Source: Chloroflexi bacterium UBA6077
GTDB taxonomy: Bacteria > Chloroflexota > UBA6077
Direction: 5' to 3'
Length of the DNA: 64,000 bases
NCBI GenBank assembly: GCA_002436065.1
Contig: DIXP01000118.1
Span: 1 to 64,000, forward strand
The notes below the pieces were generated by a model. It saw nothing but the letters and a program-made list of their open reading frames with translations, was not told the DNA's origin and did no database searches. A program made the translations under genes and the position numbers. Below, one piece after another: positions 50,665 through 59,651 of this stretch (positions are counted from its first letter, which is position 1; each line of letters begins with the position of its first letter).

Positions 50665-51447
50665 ATGGAGGACGAATCTCAGGCGAAGCCTTTGGAACTA
50701 CTGACCCGGTATCGGGCTCTCTGCGAGTCGGCAGGCGCCCACCGGGCTACCCATACCCCGTTGCCTAGAGTGATCCGCGAGCAGTTGGAGAAGGTGGAGG
50801 CGGAACTCCAAACAAGGCTCTGGTTGTCTTCCGCCGAAGTCGATCGTAGCGTACCAAGCAAGCCTCCGGCGACGCGAGGGGCACTCGTGTCCGCACCCAA
50901 GACTGTTGGCGCTGCGCCTGAGGCGGCAAGCACAGCCACTCTAACCGTCGCAGCTGGTCGACCCAGCTCTTCCAGCACAGCAACCGTCTACACCGATGGC
51001 GCATGCTTGGGCAACCCCGGGCCGGGCGGCTACTGTGCCATCGTGAGGATATCGGGACAGTCAGAGAGGGTAGTATCCGGCGGGAAGGCCAGAACGACCA
51101 ACAACGAGATGGAATTGACCGCCGCCGCGGAGGGGCTGAAGCTGGCCGTGTCCCAGGCGGCCTCGGAGATCACCGTGGTATCGGACAGCGAGTACCTGGT
51201 GAAGGGGATGACCAGCTGGGTCCGCGGCTGGATTCGAAACGGCTGGAAGACCAGCAAGGGAGAGCCGGTGAAGAACCGTGGCCTTTGGGAAAAGCTCCAC
51301 CGGCTCTCACAAGGACGCTCAGTGAGTTGGTCGTGGGTGCGGGGACACGTGGGTCACCCGGAGAACGAGCGCTGCGACACACTGGCCGTCGCCGCGGCTC
51401 AGGAGGCCGCCTCCAACCTATCGAGAAAGTACCTCCGGACGGACTGA
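50665..51447 (+). CDS. rnhA: Ribonuclease HI with N-terminal extension
   Basis: RNase HI cleaves RNA in RNA-DNA hybrids. In the 260-residue protein the catalytic domain occupies about residues 105-255: Asp about 111 (VYTDGAC), Glu about 149 (NNEMEL), Asp about 174 (VVSDSEYL) and Asp about 238 (ERCDTLA), with spacing close to the E. coli enzyme. The first 105 residues are a charged and low-complexity linker region with a LLTRYRALCESAG helix; no hybrid-binding domain fold is evident. The start has a GGAGAG site. Confidence 0.92.
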   Translation: MEDESQAKPLELLTRYRALCESAGAHRATHTPLPRVIREQLEKVEAELQTRLWLSSAEVDRSVPSKPPATRGALVSAPKTVGAAPEAASTATLTVAAGRPSSSSTATVYTDGACLGNPGPGGYCAIVRISGQSERVVSGGKARTTNNEMELTAAAEGLKLAVSQAASEITVVSDSEYLVKGMTSWVRGWIRNGWKTSKGEPVKNRGLWEKLHRLSQGRSVSWSWVRGHVGHPENERCDTLAVAAAQEAASNLSRKYLRTD

Positions 51448-51456
51448 GGAACCTTG

Positions 51457-51486
51457 TTGCAGCTCAGTGTCGTCGTCATCTATTAT
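51457..51486 (+). promoter_or_regulatory. Promoter of the surface-glycan gene cluster
   Basis: TTGCAG (51457-51462) and TATTAT (51481-51486) are 18 bases apart. They lie after the rnhA stop and about 190 bases before the first methyltransferase start. Confidence 0.5.
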
Positions 51487-51677
51487 GATTCGGGCTCTGC
51501 ATCTTCGTGGCTGGGCCTATGAGGCATTCCGAGAAGCCCTCCTTCTCCATAACGAAGACACGTCCTTTTGCCAGTGGCTAGCGGCCAAGAGCGCCGGGGC
51601 AGGCATGCCAGACTTATGGATGCATGCATTGGTCCAGCTGCTAAATACTCCCACCAACATGTGGAAAAGAGCTTCCA

Positions 51678-53144
51678 ATGTCCAATCGGGTACGAACCAC
51701 CTCCCCGCTCTCATTTGTCGGACAAATGAAGCGCGACTGGAACCAGCGCGCTCGCGGGGATGCCAGATGGTACATAAATACCGCTGAGACGCAACAGTCG
51801 GAAGATAGGTTCTTCGAGACCGGAAGAATGGAAGTAGAGCGCCTCATCCGTGCCGATCTCGATATTCTGACCCCCGACCAAGACCCGCGAACGCTCAGGC
51901 TGTTGGAAATTGGCTGTGGAATCGGGCGCATGACGCGCTTCCTGGCTAACATTTTTGGCGACGTTTGCGCAACAGATGTCTCGAAAGAGATGATCGCTAA
52001 GGGCAGAAATCACCTGCGAGATCTGCGGAACGTGCGCTTCCAGGAAACCGACGGAGTGGACTTTGGAGAGTTAGCTGATTGCACCTTCGACGTGGCATTA
52101 TCGGCCTTTGTATATCAGCACGTGCCGAGCCGCAGCATTATCCGCGCCAATCTTGCCGATGCCTACCGGGTGCTAAGGCCGGGTGGGGTATTCAAGTTCC
52201 AAACCAATGGGGTAACCAATTGTGCCTATCAATCGGTTCATAAGGACACTTGGGGAGGAGATGTTTTTCCGGAGTCGGAAGTACGCGCATTGGCAATGGA
52301 GTTGGGCGCTCAGTTGATCAGAATCGTGGGCACGGATACGCAGTACTGCTGGACCATTTTGCGCAAACCTGTCGTTCCCATCGACTGCCTGGCCCAGTTT
52401 CCACGAATCGAGTGGCAGTGCCTGTCTGACGGACACTGTAGCATCGAATTCCGCGCGGGCACGGAGAGCAGACATCTAACGCTTTTGGTGTCAGGTCTAA
52501 ATCACGAGATTGCGGATGCAAACAGGCTGAGCGTAGTGATCGGGCCGCACGTAGTTGCACCCTACTTTGTTGGGCCCGTCAGGCACGCCATTGCTGCGAA
52601 GTCAACGACGGCTTTGAGAGTCACGCCCAGTGCGCTTCGACAAGTTGACGTGGTAATCCCCCGCGATGCGACCCCGGGGTTGAATAGGATTTCCATCCGT
52701 ATCAGCAACGGTGAAACATCGCCGGCAATTGATATTTCGATTCCTCAGTTCGGCCCGGTTGTCCCTCAGATTGTTCTCATCACGAATGGCACGGACGGCG
52801 GCATAGACATTTATTCCAGCGCCGGATCCAAAGTTCGCCTGTTCGTCGATGGTTTAGACTCAAGCCATGCCCCAGAGGAGTTCAAAGTAATGGTCGAAGA
52901 TCGAGCTATCAGGCCGATGAGTGTTCAGTTTGTACCAAGCAACGGTCTCCACATGCTGGAACTACTCCTCCCTGACGGAATGGCATTTGGCAAGTTGCCT
53001 ATCTATTTTGAGATAGGCAACATCCGTTCGCCCGCACAAGTGATAACCATTAAAAAGCACGAGCGGCTGCCTCAGGGTTTCGTGGACCGCGCAGGGAGAA
53101 AACTGCGGGGCATGGCTCAGCGCTGCAAAGGAAGATGTTCATGA
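51678..53144 (+). CDS. Class I SAM-dependent methyltransferase with long C-terminal extension
   Basis: In the 488-residue protein residues about 70-190 form the Rossmann methyltransferase: LRLLEIGCGIGRMTRFLA (motif I), ATDVSKEMI, FDVALSAFVYQHV and VLRPGGVFKFQ. The remaining 280 residues contain beta-rich segments (PNGLHMLELLLPDGMAF, NIRSPAQVITIK) of unknown role, probably a carbohydrate- or Ig-like module. The gene has visibly lower GC than its surroundings, suggesting acquired DNA. It overlaps the next methyltransferase start by ATGA. Its substrate is probably a glycan or lipid in this cluster. Confidence 0.8.
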   Translation: MSNRVRTTSPLSFVGQMKRDWNQRARGDARWYINTAETQQSEDRFFETGRMEVERLIRADLDILTPDQDPRTLRLLEIGCGIGRMTRFLANIFGDVCATDVSKEMIAKGRNHLRDLRNVRFQETDGVDFGELADCTFDVALSAFVYQHVPSRSIIRANLADAYRVLRPGGVFKFQTNGVTNCAYQSVHKDTWGGDVFPESEVRALAMELGAQLIRIVGTDTQYCWTILRKPVVPIDCLAQFPRIEWQCLSDGHCSIEFRAGTESRHLTLLVSGLNHEIADANRLSVVIGPHVVAPYFVGPVRHAIAAKSTTALRVTPSALRQVDVVIPRDATPGLNRISIRISNGETSPAIDISIPQFGPVVPQIVLITNGTDGGIDIYSSAGSKVRLFVDGLDSSHAPEEFKVMVEDRAIRPMSVQFVPSNGLHMLELLLPDGMAFGKLPIYFEIGNIRSPAQVITIKKHERLPQGFVDRAGRKLRGMAQRCKGRCS

Positions 53145-53968
53145 TCGACCTCAACTGCATGGAAGATGAGCTTAACCGGTATGTGGGCAGCGAAGCTGGA
53201 CGGGGGTATGTGCGGAACCACCTGCTGCGCTACATGGAGATGATCAAGCTCATTCCCGTCCATGAACCCCTGGCCGTTCTGGATATCGGCGCCTTTATCC
53301 CTCTGGCTGCCTACCTCAGAAGAGTGACTCCCCACTCCTACACCTGGCACAGCCACGGAGAGAGCGGCAAGAAGACGGAGATCACTATTCAAGGCGAAGC
53401 CTTCACAGTCCAAAGCTTCGATGTGGAATTAGACCGTTTTCCGTTTGACGACTCCTCTTTTGATCTCGTCCTTTGTTCCGAGGTAGTGGAACACCTGGGC
53501 TTGGACCCTTTTTTTATGCTCGCAGAAATCAACCGCGTGCTGAAGCCGGAGGGAGTGTTGTTGCTATCCACTCCCAATGTTGTTTCAGCCAGGAACGCGT
53601 GGAAGATGTTGTTGGGCTTTTCTCCCTATCTATACGCAAGCTTTACGCTGACTAGAGACAGGCACAACCGTGAGTACAGTGCTTTTGAAGTTGCGTCAAT
53701 GCTCCTACACTCTGGTTTCAAAGCGGAACGGCTGTTCACCAGCAATGTCTACTTTCCCCGCATCCGGTTTCCCTCCAGGGGTTTCCTCAGGCAGTGTGCC
53801 ATAGATCTCCTGTTCAAATTGAACAGGACCTCTCAGTGGCGAGGAGACTGCATCTTCGCGCTTGCGCGCAAGACTGGCCCTGTCGTCGAACGCTATCCAC
53901 GGGAGTTCTACGATCTTCCTTCCGCCCACAGCATGAAGTTTCGTGGATGCGTTCATGGACGCGCATAA
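53141..53968 (+). CDS. Class I SAM-dependent methyltransferase (Methyltransf_11 type)
   Basis: The 275-residue protein starts at 53141, whose ATG overlaps the upstream TGA (ATGA), with GGAAG upstream; an ATG at 53135 is also in frame. Motifs: AVLDIGAFIPLAAYLRRV (divergent motif I), PFDDSSFDLVLCSEVVEHL and EINRVLKPEGVLLLSTPN. The gene is co-translated with the preceding methyltransferase and overlaps the following GT2 gene. The likely role is O-methylation of a surface sugar (inference). Confidence 0.85.
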   Translation: MIDLNCMEDELNRYVGSEAGRGYVRNHLLRYMEMIKLIPVHEPLAVLDIGAFIPLAAYLRRVTPHSYTWHSHGESGKKTEITIQGEAFTVQSFDVELDRFPFDDSSFDLVLCSEVVEHLGLDPFFMLAEINRVLKPEGVLLLSTPNVVSARNAWKMLLGFSPYLYASFTLTRDRHNREYSAFEVASMLLHSGFKAERLFTSNVYFPRIRFPSRGFLRQCAIDLLFKLNRTSQWRGDCIFALARKTGPVVERYPREFYDLPSAHSMKFRGCVHGRA

Positions 53969-54932
53969 GCCCGCTCGTTTGGTCTCAGTGATCATCCCCA
54001 CCTGGAATCGAGGGGCGTTGGTGATTGACGCCGTGAAAAGCGCTCTACGCCAAACCTGGCCTCGCGTGCAGATAATCGTCGTGGATGACGGATCCACAGA
54101 CGATACGGAGGAAAGGGTAACGGCTCTACCCAATGTACAATATCTGCGGCAAGAACATCGCGGGCAGGCTTCGGCCCGCAATCTGGGTGCACGGCATGCC
54201 CGCGGAGACTACATCGCAACCCTCGATGCAGACGATTTGTGGGAAGCGGATTTCCTGGCGAGAAGCGTCCTAGCTCTGGAGTCACTCAATGCCGACTTCG
54301 CTTTCGCCAATTGGACTAGGCAAACGCTCGACGGGCGCCGCGACGCCAGCCATTGGGAACGAGATGGCAGGTGGCGCCAATACACCGCCGTGGCCGATGG
54401 TGAGTGGTATCTGCTGACTGAATCCCAATCACGTCAGTTGATGTTAGCATCCCCAGTCCCGTCCTCTGCCGTCCTGTTTCGACATCAGCCGCTGCTCTAC
54501 GGCTGGAACGAACAGATCAATATCACCGACGACTGGAACCTGCTCCTGGACTGCGTATTGACACAACCCTGTCGAGTAGCTTTTACCATGAGGCGGCTCT
54601 GGACCAAGCGCGTTTCTCCGGATAGTATTTCTGAAAGTCTTAACCCTCAAGGGACCACACACACTCTCTACTTGCAGGACGCACAATTCATTAAGGACAG
54701 GTTTTGCCATCGCCTAAGCCATACGGAAATAGCCATCCTGTCCAAGACACGGCTAAGTATGCAATGGTATCTTGCCTCATTACTTATACGCAGCCACAAT
54801 CAGTTTGGACGCGGATTACCACTCCTGGCAGGAGTGTTCCTGAAAGACCCATTTGGCTCGATCGAGAGGACGTGCAGGTTTGTTGCTCGTCGATTCCTGG
54901 CTCGTCCTTTCAGAGGTGATCAGTCGCTCTAA
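53955..54932 (+). CDS. GT2-family glycosyltransferase
   Basis: The 325-residue enzyme has the GT-A nucleotide-sugar fold: VSVIIPTWNRGALVIDAVKSAL at the start, IIVVDDGSTDDTEE, then GDYIATLDADDLW (DxD motif), followed by a variable C-terminal half. It overlaps the preceding methyltransferase. The ATG at 53955 is chosen; a GTG at 53943 is in frame. It probably adds a sugar to a surface glycan or lipid-linked intermediate. Confidence 0.9.
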   Translation: MDAHKPARLVSVIIPTWNRGALVIDAVKSALRQTWPRVQIIVVDDGSTDDTEERVTALPNVQYLRQEHRGQASARNLGARHARGDYIATLDADDLWEADFLARSVLALESLNADFAFANWTRQTLDGRRDASHWERDGRWRQYTAVADGEWYLLTESQSRQLMLASPVPSSAVLFRHQPLLYGWNEQINITDDWNLLLDCVLTQPCRVAFTMRRLWTKRVSPDSISESLNPQGTTHTLYLQDAQFIKDRFCHRLSHTEIAILSKTRLSMQWYLASLLIRSHNQFGRGLPLLAGVFLKDPFGSIERTCRFVARRFLARPFRGDQSL

Positions 54933-54980
54933 TGATGGCCCTGGTCATTATGCACAATCCGGCAGCCAGCCTTTCTACTC

Positions 54981-56783
54981 ATGATTAGCTCCAAACTGCG
55001 AAGGGCTCGGTTCATGTACCGCGCCGTATATATGGTGTGGCAAATCACCCCTGGCTGGACGGTGGCCGGAGGCGTGCTAGTGGTCATGCAGGGCGCCTTA
55101 CCACTAGTGTCGCTCTATCTGATCAAGCTGATGGTAGACACCGTGGTAACCGCCCAAACCGGCCTTATATCAGAAACTGCGCTGGAGCAGGCAACAGTGG
55201 TAGTCGTCGGCCTGGCAGGCGTGAGCTTTGCCGGCTCACTGTGCAACTCGCTTTCGGCATTGGTGAGTGAGGCTCAGAAGCAGGTGGTCACCGACCACGT
55301 GCAGCAGATCATTCAAGCGAAGTCGGTCGATCTCGACCTGGACCATTTCGAAAACGCGGAATACCACGAAACCCTGCACCGAGCTCAGCAGGAGGCACCT
55401 TACCGTCCGGCCCTGGCCGTCAATGGCCTCATTCTGGTCGCTCGGAGCGGTCTTACCCTGGCCATTATGGTCGGGCTCTTGGCTTCGTGGCACTGGTCCA
55501 TGGCTCTAGCCCTGTTGGCTGCCGCTCTGCCCAGTGTGTTTGTGCGTGGGGCCTATGCCCGCCGATTGTACATTTGGCAGCGACGACACACGTCGCAGGA
55601 ACGGTTAGCCTGGTACATGCACATGCTGTTGACTGTCGAGGCGGCCGCCAAGGAGATCAGACTGTTCGGTCTTGAAAGCCTCTTCATAGAATGGTTTGGG
55701 GACTTGCGACGAGGTCTGCGCCAGGGGCATCAGCGAATTGCTACGCAACGTGCCGCCCTGGAAACGGCTGCGAACGCCGGCTCATCGCTGGTCGTGTTCG
55801 GGTTCTATTTCTACATAGTCCGGCAGGCATTGCATGGCGACATCAGTCTGGGCACAATGATCGTATATCAGCAGGCATTCCAACGCGGCCAGGGATACCT
55901 GGCTGAGTTTCTTGGCGGCCTGGCGAGCCTCTACGAGAACAACCTATTCCTCGTGAACCTCTTTGAGTTCCTCGATCTGCCATCGCACGCCAAACCGTCG
56001 CGCAAATCGCGCCAACTCTCCGATACTCTCTCCCAGGGCTTCGTAATCGACCATGTGAGCTATCGACATCCCAACAGCAACCGAAAAGCAGTGGACGACG
56101 TGTCGCTCAAGATCCGGCCAGGCGAATGCATCGCGCTCGTTGGCGACAACGGGTCTGGTAAGACCACGCTGATCAAGCTGTTGTGCGGGCTATACGATCC
56201 CTGTGAGGGACAGATCACTCTAGAGGACACAGACTTACGCCAATTCGAGACCACTGCGCTCCGCAGCCATATCAGCGTTGTATTCCAGGACTACATCCGT
56301 TACCACCTGACCCTGCGTGAGAACATATGGTTGGGAGATCGCACATTGTCTCCGAGCAACGAGGGTATTCTAGACGCAGTATCCGCATCAGGCACGGACA
56401 CCATCGTCACCAAGCTACCACACGGCTATGACACTGTTCTGAGCAACTGGTTAGACGAAGGCACTGACCTGAGCTTGGGCGAGTGGCAGCGAGTCGCCTT
56501 GGCGCGGGCATTCTTCCGCGCAGCGCCCATTTTCATCCTGGACGAGCCGGCCAGTGCGCTGGACGCGCAGACCGAGCATGAACTTCTAGAGCGCTTCTAC
56601 CAGCTGGCTGCTGGCCGGATCTCGATCCTTTCCAGCCATCGTCTTTCCGCCGTCCGACGGGCCGATCGCATTTATCTGCTGGAGGATGGCAGGATTGTTG
56701 AGCAGGGGGGACACGAGGAACTAGTGCAACTCGGCGGCAAGTACGCTCGTATGTTTCAACTGCAGTCCGAGGGCTATCAGTAA
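54981..56783 (+). CDS. ABC exporter, fused membrane and ATPase domains (MsbA-like)
   Basis: The 600-residue half-transporter has an N-terminal six-helix domain (about 20-330) and a C-terminal ATPase with GDNGSGKTTLIKLLCG (Walker A, about 391-406), signature LSLGEWQRVALARAF (LSxGE, about 494-508) and Walker B PIFILDEPASALD. It belongs to the lipid/polysaccharide/peptide exporter group. It follows the GT2 gene and precedes the GT4 gene, so it likely exports a glycolipid or glycan made by this cluster. No clear ribosome-binding site before the ATG. Confidence 0.93.
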   Translation: MISSKLRRARFMYRAVYMVWQITPGWTVAGGVLVVMQGALPLVSLYLIKLMVDTVVTAQTGLISETALEQATVVVVGLAGVSFAGSLCNSLSALVSEAQKQVVTDHVQQIIQAKSVDLDLDHFENAEYHETLHRAQQEAPYRPALAVNGLILVARSGLTLAIMVGLLASWHWSMALALLAAALPSVFVRGAYARRLYIWQRRHTSQERLAWYMHMLLTVEAAAKEIRLFGLESLFIEWFGDLRRGLRQGHQRIATQRAALETAANAGSSLVVFGFYFYIVRQALHGDISLGTMIVYQQAFQRGQGYLAEFLGGLASLYENNLFLVNLFEFLDLPSHAKPSRKSRQLSDTLSQGFVIDHVSYRHPNSNRKAVDDVSLKIRPGECIALVGDNGSGKTTLIKLLCGLYDPCEGQITLEDTDLRQFETTALRSHISVVFQDYIRYHLTLRENIWLGDRTLSPSNEGILDAVSASGTDTIVTKLPHGYDTVLSNWLDEGTDLSLGEWQRVALARAFFRAAPIFILDEPASALDAQTEHELLERFYQLAAGRISILSSHRLSAVRRADRIYLLEDGRIVEQGGHEELVQLGGKYARMFQLQSEGYQ

Positions 56784-56854
56784 GGGCCGGTGAAGAAGTG
56801 GCTAACGGTGCGACGAGAACCAGACATGGAGATCGAGAAACCAGGAGAGTCTAG

Positions 56855-57946
56855 ATGAGGATCAACATGTTCTCCCCCTTCGCTCCCATTACGAGCGGAG
56901 TCGTGACCTATAGCGAGGACCTTGCGGAAGCCCTGGAAAGGCACGATGTCGAGATCAACCGGGTCAACCGGCAATTCTGGAGCTCGTATCGGCTCAAGCT
57001 GCCTGGCATCTACGCCTCTGGGTGGGCAAATCGGTTTGACTGGGCGTTTACGAAAGCTGTCTCGCCCTTCTATGGCCTGCCGCAAGGTTCGGAACGGACT
57101 ATTAATCATTTCCACGTCAGCGGAGGATTGTTCAACTGGTTAGTCCAGAAGCATTACGACCGTGTGAAGGGGTATCGGGTAGTCACAATCCACGATCAGA
57201 ACTTCGTGACTTCCAACCGCCACCATCCCTACGATGAGGCCGAACAACTGAAGATGCTCAGCGAGAGCGATCTGGTTATTGTGCATACCGAGGAACTTAA
57301 GCGACGCGTGGGTTTCGCCAATCCCAATACTGTAGTTATTCCTCATGGTGTATACCGAGAGCGGTTTGCTATCGATCCAGTCGAGGCCAAGCATCGCATT
57401 GGTGTGGAAGGACCAGTGGTCTCGCAGATTGGCTTCATGTTCAACCACAAAGGCATTCACGACTTCATTAAAGCAACTACACGAGTTGAAGCCACAATAC
57501 TGATCGTCGGCAGCGGGCCGGACGAGGCGCGACTAAGGAGACTAGCAGACTACCTGTGTCCAGGACGGATCTTGTTCCGCCCATATGTCGCGGATAGTGA
57601 ATTCCCCTACTATCTGGCAGCTTCTGATATCGTAGTATTTCCGCGCATTCATTCCCAAGGTGAATGCAGCGGCGTGTTAGTGCAGGCTATGGCGGCGGGA
57701 AAAGCCATCGTCGCCAACAACATTGGCTGCTTCACAGAATACCTCTCTCATGGCCGTGGCATCCTGACCGAACCTGAGAACATTCATCACCTGCAATCGG
57801 CTATTCTCAGCCTCCTGCAGGATAGCGCGGCATGCAGGCAATATGGCCAAGCCTGCAAGGACTTCGCCCAGCGCCACTTGGAGTGGGACCTGATTGCTGA
57901 TCAACACATGACTCTCTACAAACAACTCGCCTACAATCAGAGCTGA
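56855..57946 (+). CDS. GT4-family glycosyltransferase
   Basis: The 363-residue GT-B enzyme starts MRINMFSPFAPITSGVVTYSEDLAEAL, and the C-terminal domain has VVSQIGFMFNHKGIHDFIKA, ILIVGSGPDEARLRRLA and the EX7E region GECSGVLVQAMAAGKAIVANNIG. The SD is CAGGAGAG. It is the last gene of the surface-glycan island. Donor unknown; mannose-type sugars are common in GT4. Confidence 0.92.
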   Translation: MRINMFSPFAPITSGVVTYSEDLAEALERHDVEINRVNRQFWSSYRLKLPGIYASGWANRFDWAFTKAVSPFYGLPQGSERTINHFHVSGGLFNWLVQKHYDRVKGYRVVTIHDQNFVTSNRHHPYDEAEQLKMLSESDLVIVHTEELKRRVGFANPNTVVIPHGVYRERFAIDPVEAKHRIGVEGPVVSQIGFMFNHKGIHDFIKATTRVEATILIVGSGPDEARLRRLADYLCPGRILFRPYVADSEFPYYLAASDIVVFPRIHSQGECSGVLVQAMAAGKAIVANNIGCFTEYLSHGRGILTEPENIHHLQSAILSLLQDSAACRQYGQACKDFAQRHLEWDLIADQHMTLYKQLAYNQS

Positions 57947-58384
57947 ATTGGCAAGTTGATCCTTGACTAGTACCCTTTCCAGGTCAGGTATCTTGTCCCG
58001 TAGCCGCCCCCTATCTTTCTTCGATCGGTGGAGATCGCCCGAGACAGAGACAGCTACCGAACGTGATCTCTCAGAAGGTGGATCAACGATGCAGGAAGGT
58101 TAGACGGGGAGCCGCGCATCCTTTACTGGGCCAGCTAACCGGCGATGGACCTCTCTGCTGGTCGCAGTGAATCTGGCGCTCATTATGGAGAATAACCTCT
58201 TCTAGTTCAAGGCTTCATCGAGATTCCCACCCACGAGTTCGGGGAGCCGTCCATGAGACGCTCGGATTGGCGTGGTGCGCGTTTCGACGATAGTCCATAC
58301 ACGCCGCCAGTTTGGAGGCTGCGATTGCGGGAGGGTGGTAACATGGGCCTGCTGAGCCAAGCACTCCGAAGGGGGGGCAAGGAA
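57947..58384. other. Intergenic region after the surface-glycan island, no gene recognised
   Basis: These 438 bases hold no convincing gene, RNA or mobile-element end. Short frames are present but lack support. GC returns gradually to the genome level, which marks the right edge of the island. No direct repeats flanking the island were found by eye. Confidence 0.4.
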
Positions 58385-58942
58385 ATGGCGACTCTTAGCC
58401 GCATCGAGCTTGTAAGCGCGTTCATAGCCGGCCTGCTTGGGGCAGCAGGGCTTGCGTACGCCACCTTCGGCCCCACCTATCGAAGCTCCACTGGGGCGAC
58501 TGCCAACCTGGTGCAGGTCAACGGCCCGCAGGTGCTCTGGGTGATCCTCGTCCTGCTACTGCTGGTTTCCGCGGTTCCCATCGGTGCCTACCTCCACGGT
58601 AGACGCCACAGCGATGCCGCCGGTTTGTCCCTGCTCTGGGTCGGCGCCCTGTTGCTCGCCATCGCCCGGGCGCTCACCGGCTTCAGCATAGGTGGATTCA
58701 TTCAGCCGGTCGCGGCCTTCTCCCTGGTCGCGGCCGTCGCGGGCAGTCTGGCCGGGAGACACTCCCTCCGAAACACCGCCTACGGCCTTGCGCTCTTCTG
58801 GGCCACCAGCAGTCTCTTCTACTACGTCGTGCTAGCCGGGGGAGACACCCTCGATCGGATTGGCCAGTCGCTGCTTCGCGGCCCCTTGATGATGCTCGCC
58901 TGGCTGTTCGATCCCCGCTACCTGTTCCCCATCTTCGGGTGA
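58385..58942 (+). CDS. Membrane protein of unknown function
   Basis: The 185-residue protein has four or five hydrophobic segments: LVSAFIAGLLGAAGLAYATF, VLWVILVLLLLVSAVPIGAYL, LLWVGALLLAIARALTGFSI, FSLVAAVAGSLAG and YGLALFWATSSLFYYVVLAG. No family is recognised. Start 58385 has a GGGGGGCAAGGAA site and begins just before the first helix; ATG 58343, with GGGAGGGTGG, adds 14 residues and is equally possible. It precedes the ECF/anti-sigma operon by 100 bases. Confidence 0.75.
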   Translation: MATLSRIELVSAFIAGLLGAAGLAYATFGPTYRSSTGATANLVQVNGPQVLWVILVLLLLVSAVPIGAYLHGRRHSDAAGLSLLWVGALLLAIARALTGFSIGGFIQPVAAFSLVAAVAGSLAGRHSLRNTAYGLALFWATSSLFYYVVLAGGDTLDRIGQSLLRGPLMMLAWLFDPRYLFPIFG

Positions 58943-59042
58943 TGGGAGGCGAGTCTATGCGCCAACTCGAGCGTGACTTTTGCACGAGCGCTCCGTCTAT
59001 TACTGTGACAGAGACGTGACCACCACTTAGGAGCGCGAAGGA

Positions 59043-59651
59043 ATGTTCGTGACCTCGCTCTCAGCACGGGGGATGGCAGACGGCAGAGACGGCGGCGCAA
59101 GCGACGAGCAGGTCGACGAGGAGTTGGTCGCCACCGCCAAGTCAGACCCTCAAGCCTTCTCCCTCCTCTACCGGCGATACGTAAGCCCGATCTATCGCTA
59201 CTGCTACATCCGTCTAGGGAACCAGGAATTGGCGGAGGACGCCACGAGTGAGGTCTTCCTGAAGGCGCTGGCCGGCCTCCACCAGTACCGAGGAGCAGGC
59301 TTCCCCGCCTGGCTGTTTCGGATCGCACGCAACGCCATCGTTGACAGCCAACGGCGGCACCGAACCACCGAACCGCTGGACATGGTGGAGCCGGCCGACC
59401 CAGCGATGAGTCCAGAGGAGGTAGCTCTGGCCCGAGATGAAGCGGCCGCCCTTCGCTCTGCACTGGCCGCCCTCCCGGAGGATCAGCGCACCGTGCTGGA
59501 GTTGCAGCTTGCCGGATGGTCGGGAGAGAGGATCGCCTCGGCCATGGGAAAGAGCGTCGGAGCCGTGAAGATGCTCCGCCACCGGGCGATTGAGGGGCTG
59601 AGGGATCTGCTGATCCGAGGAGCAAGCGGTTCTCAAAGGGGACGAAGATGA
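59043..59651 (+). CDS. ECF sigma-70 family RNA polymerase sigma factor (second copy)
   Basis: The 202-residue protein has region 2 (AFSLLYRRYVSPIYRYCYIRL, ELAEDATSEVFLKAL, about 37-80) and region 4 (LAALPEDQRTVLELQLAGWSGERIASAMGK, about 137-166). It is a different subfamily from the sigma at 29282. The anti-sigma-type gene overlaps its stop codon as ATGA, giving a co-translated pair. GTGACAG lies about 40 bases upstream of the start, possibly part of an ECF promoter. An AGGAGCGCGAAGG sequence serves as ribosome-binding site. Confidence 0.92.
   Translation: MFVTSLSARGMADGRDGGASDEQVDEELVATAKSDPQAFSLLYRRYVSPIYRYCYIRLGNQELAEDATSEVFLKALAGLHQYRGAGFPAWLFRIARNAIVDSQRRHRTTEPLDMVEPADPAMSPEEVALARDEAAALRSALAALPEDQRTVLELQLAGWSGERIASAMGKSVGAVKMLRHRAIEGLRDLLIRGASGSQRGRR

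Noticed and set aside
51467..51787. Small plus-strand frame before the methyltransferase cluster
   Set aside because: It overlaps the methyltransferase start, lacks a ribosome-binding site and shows no family pattern.
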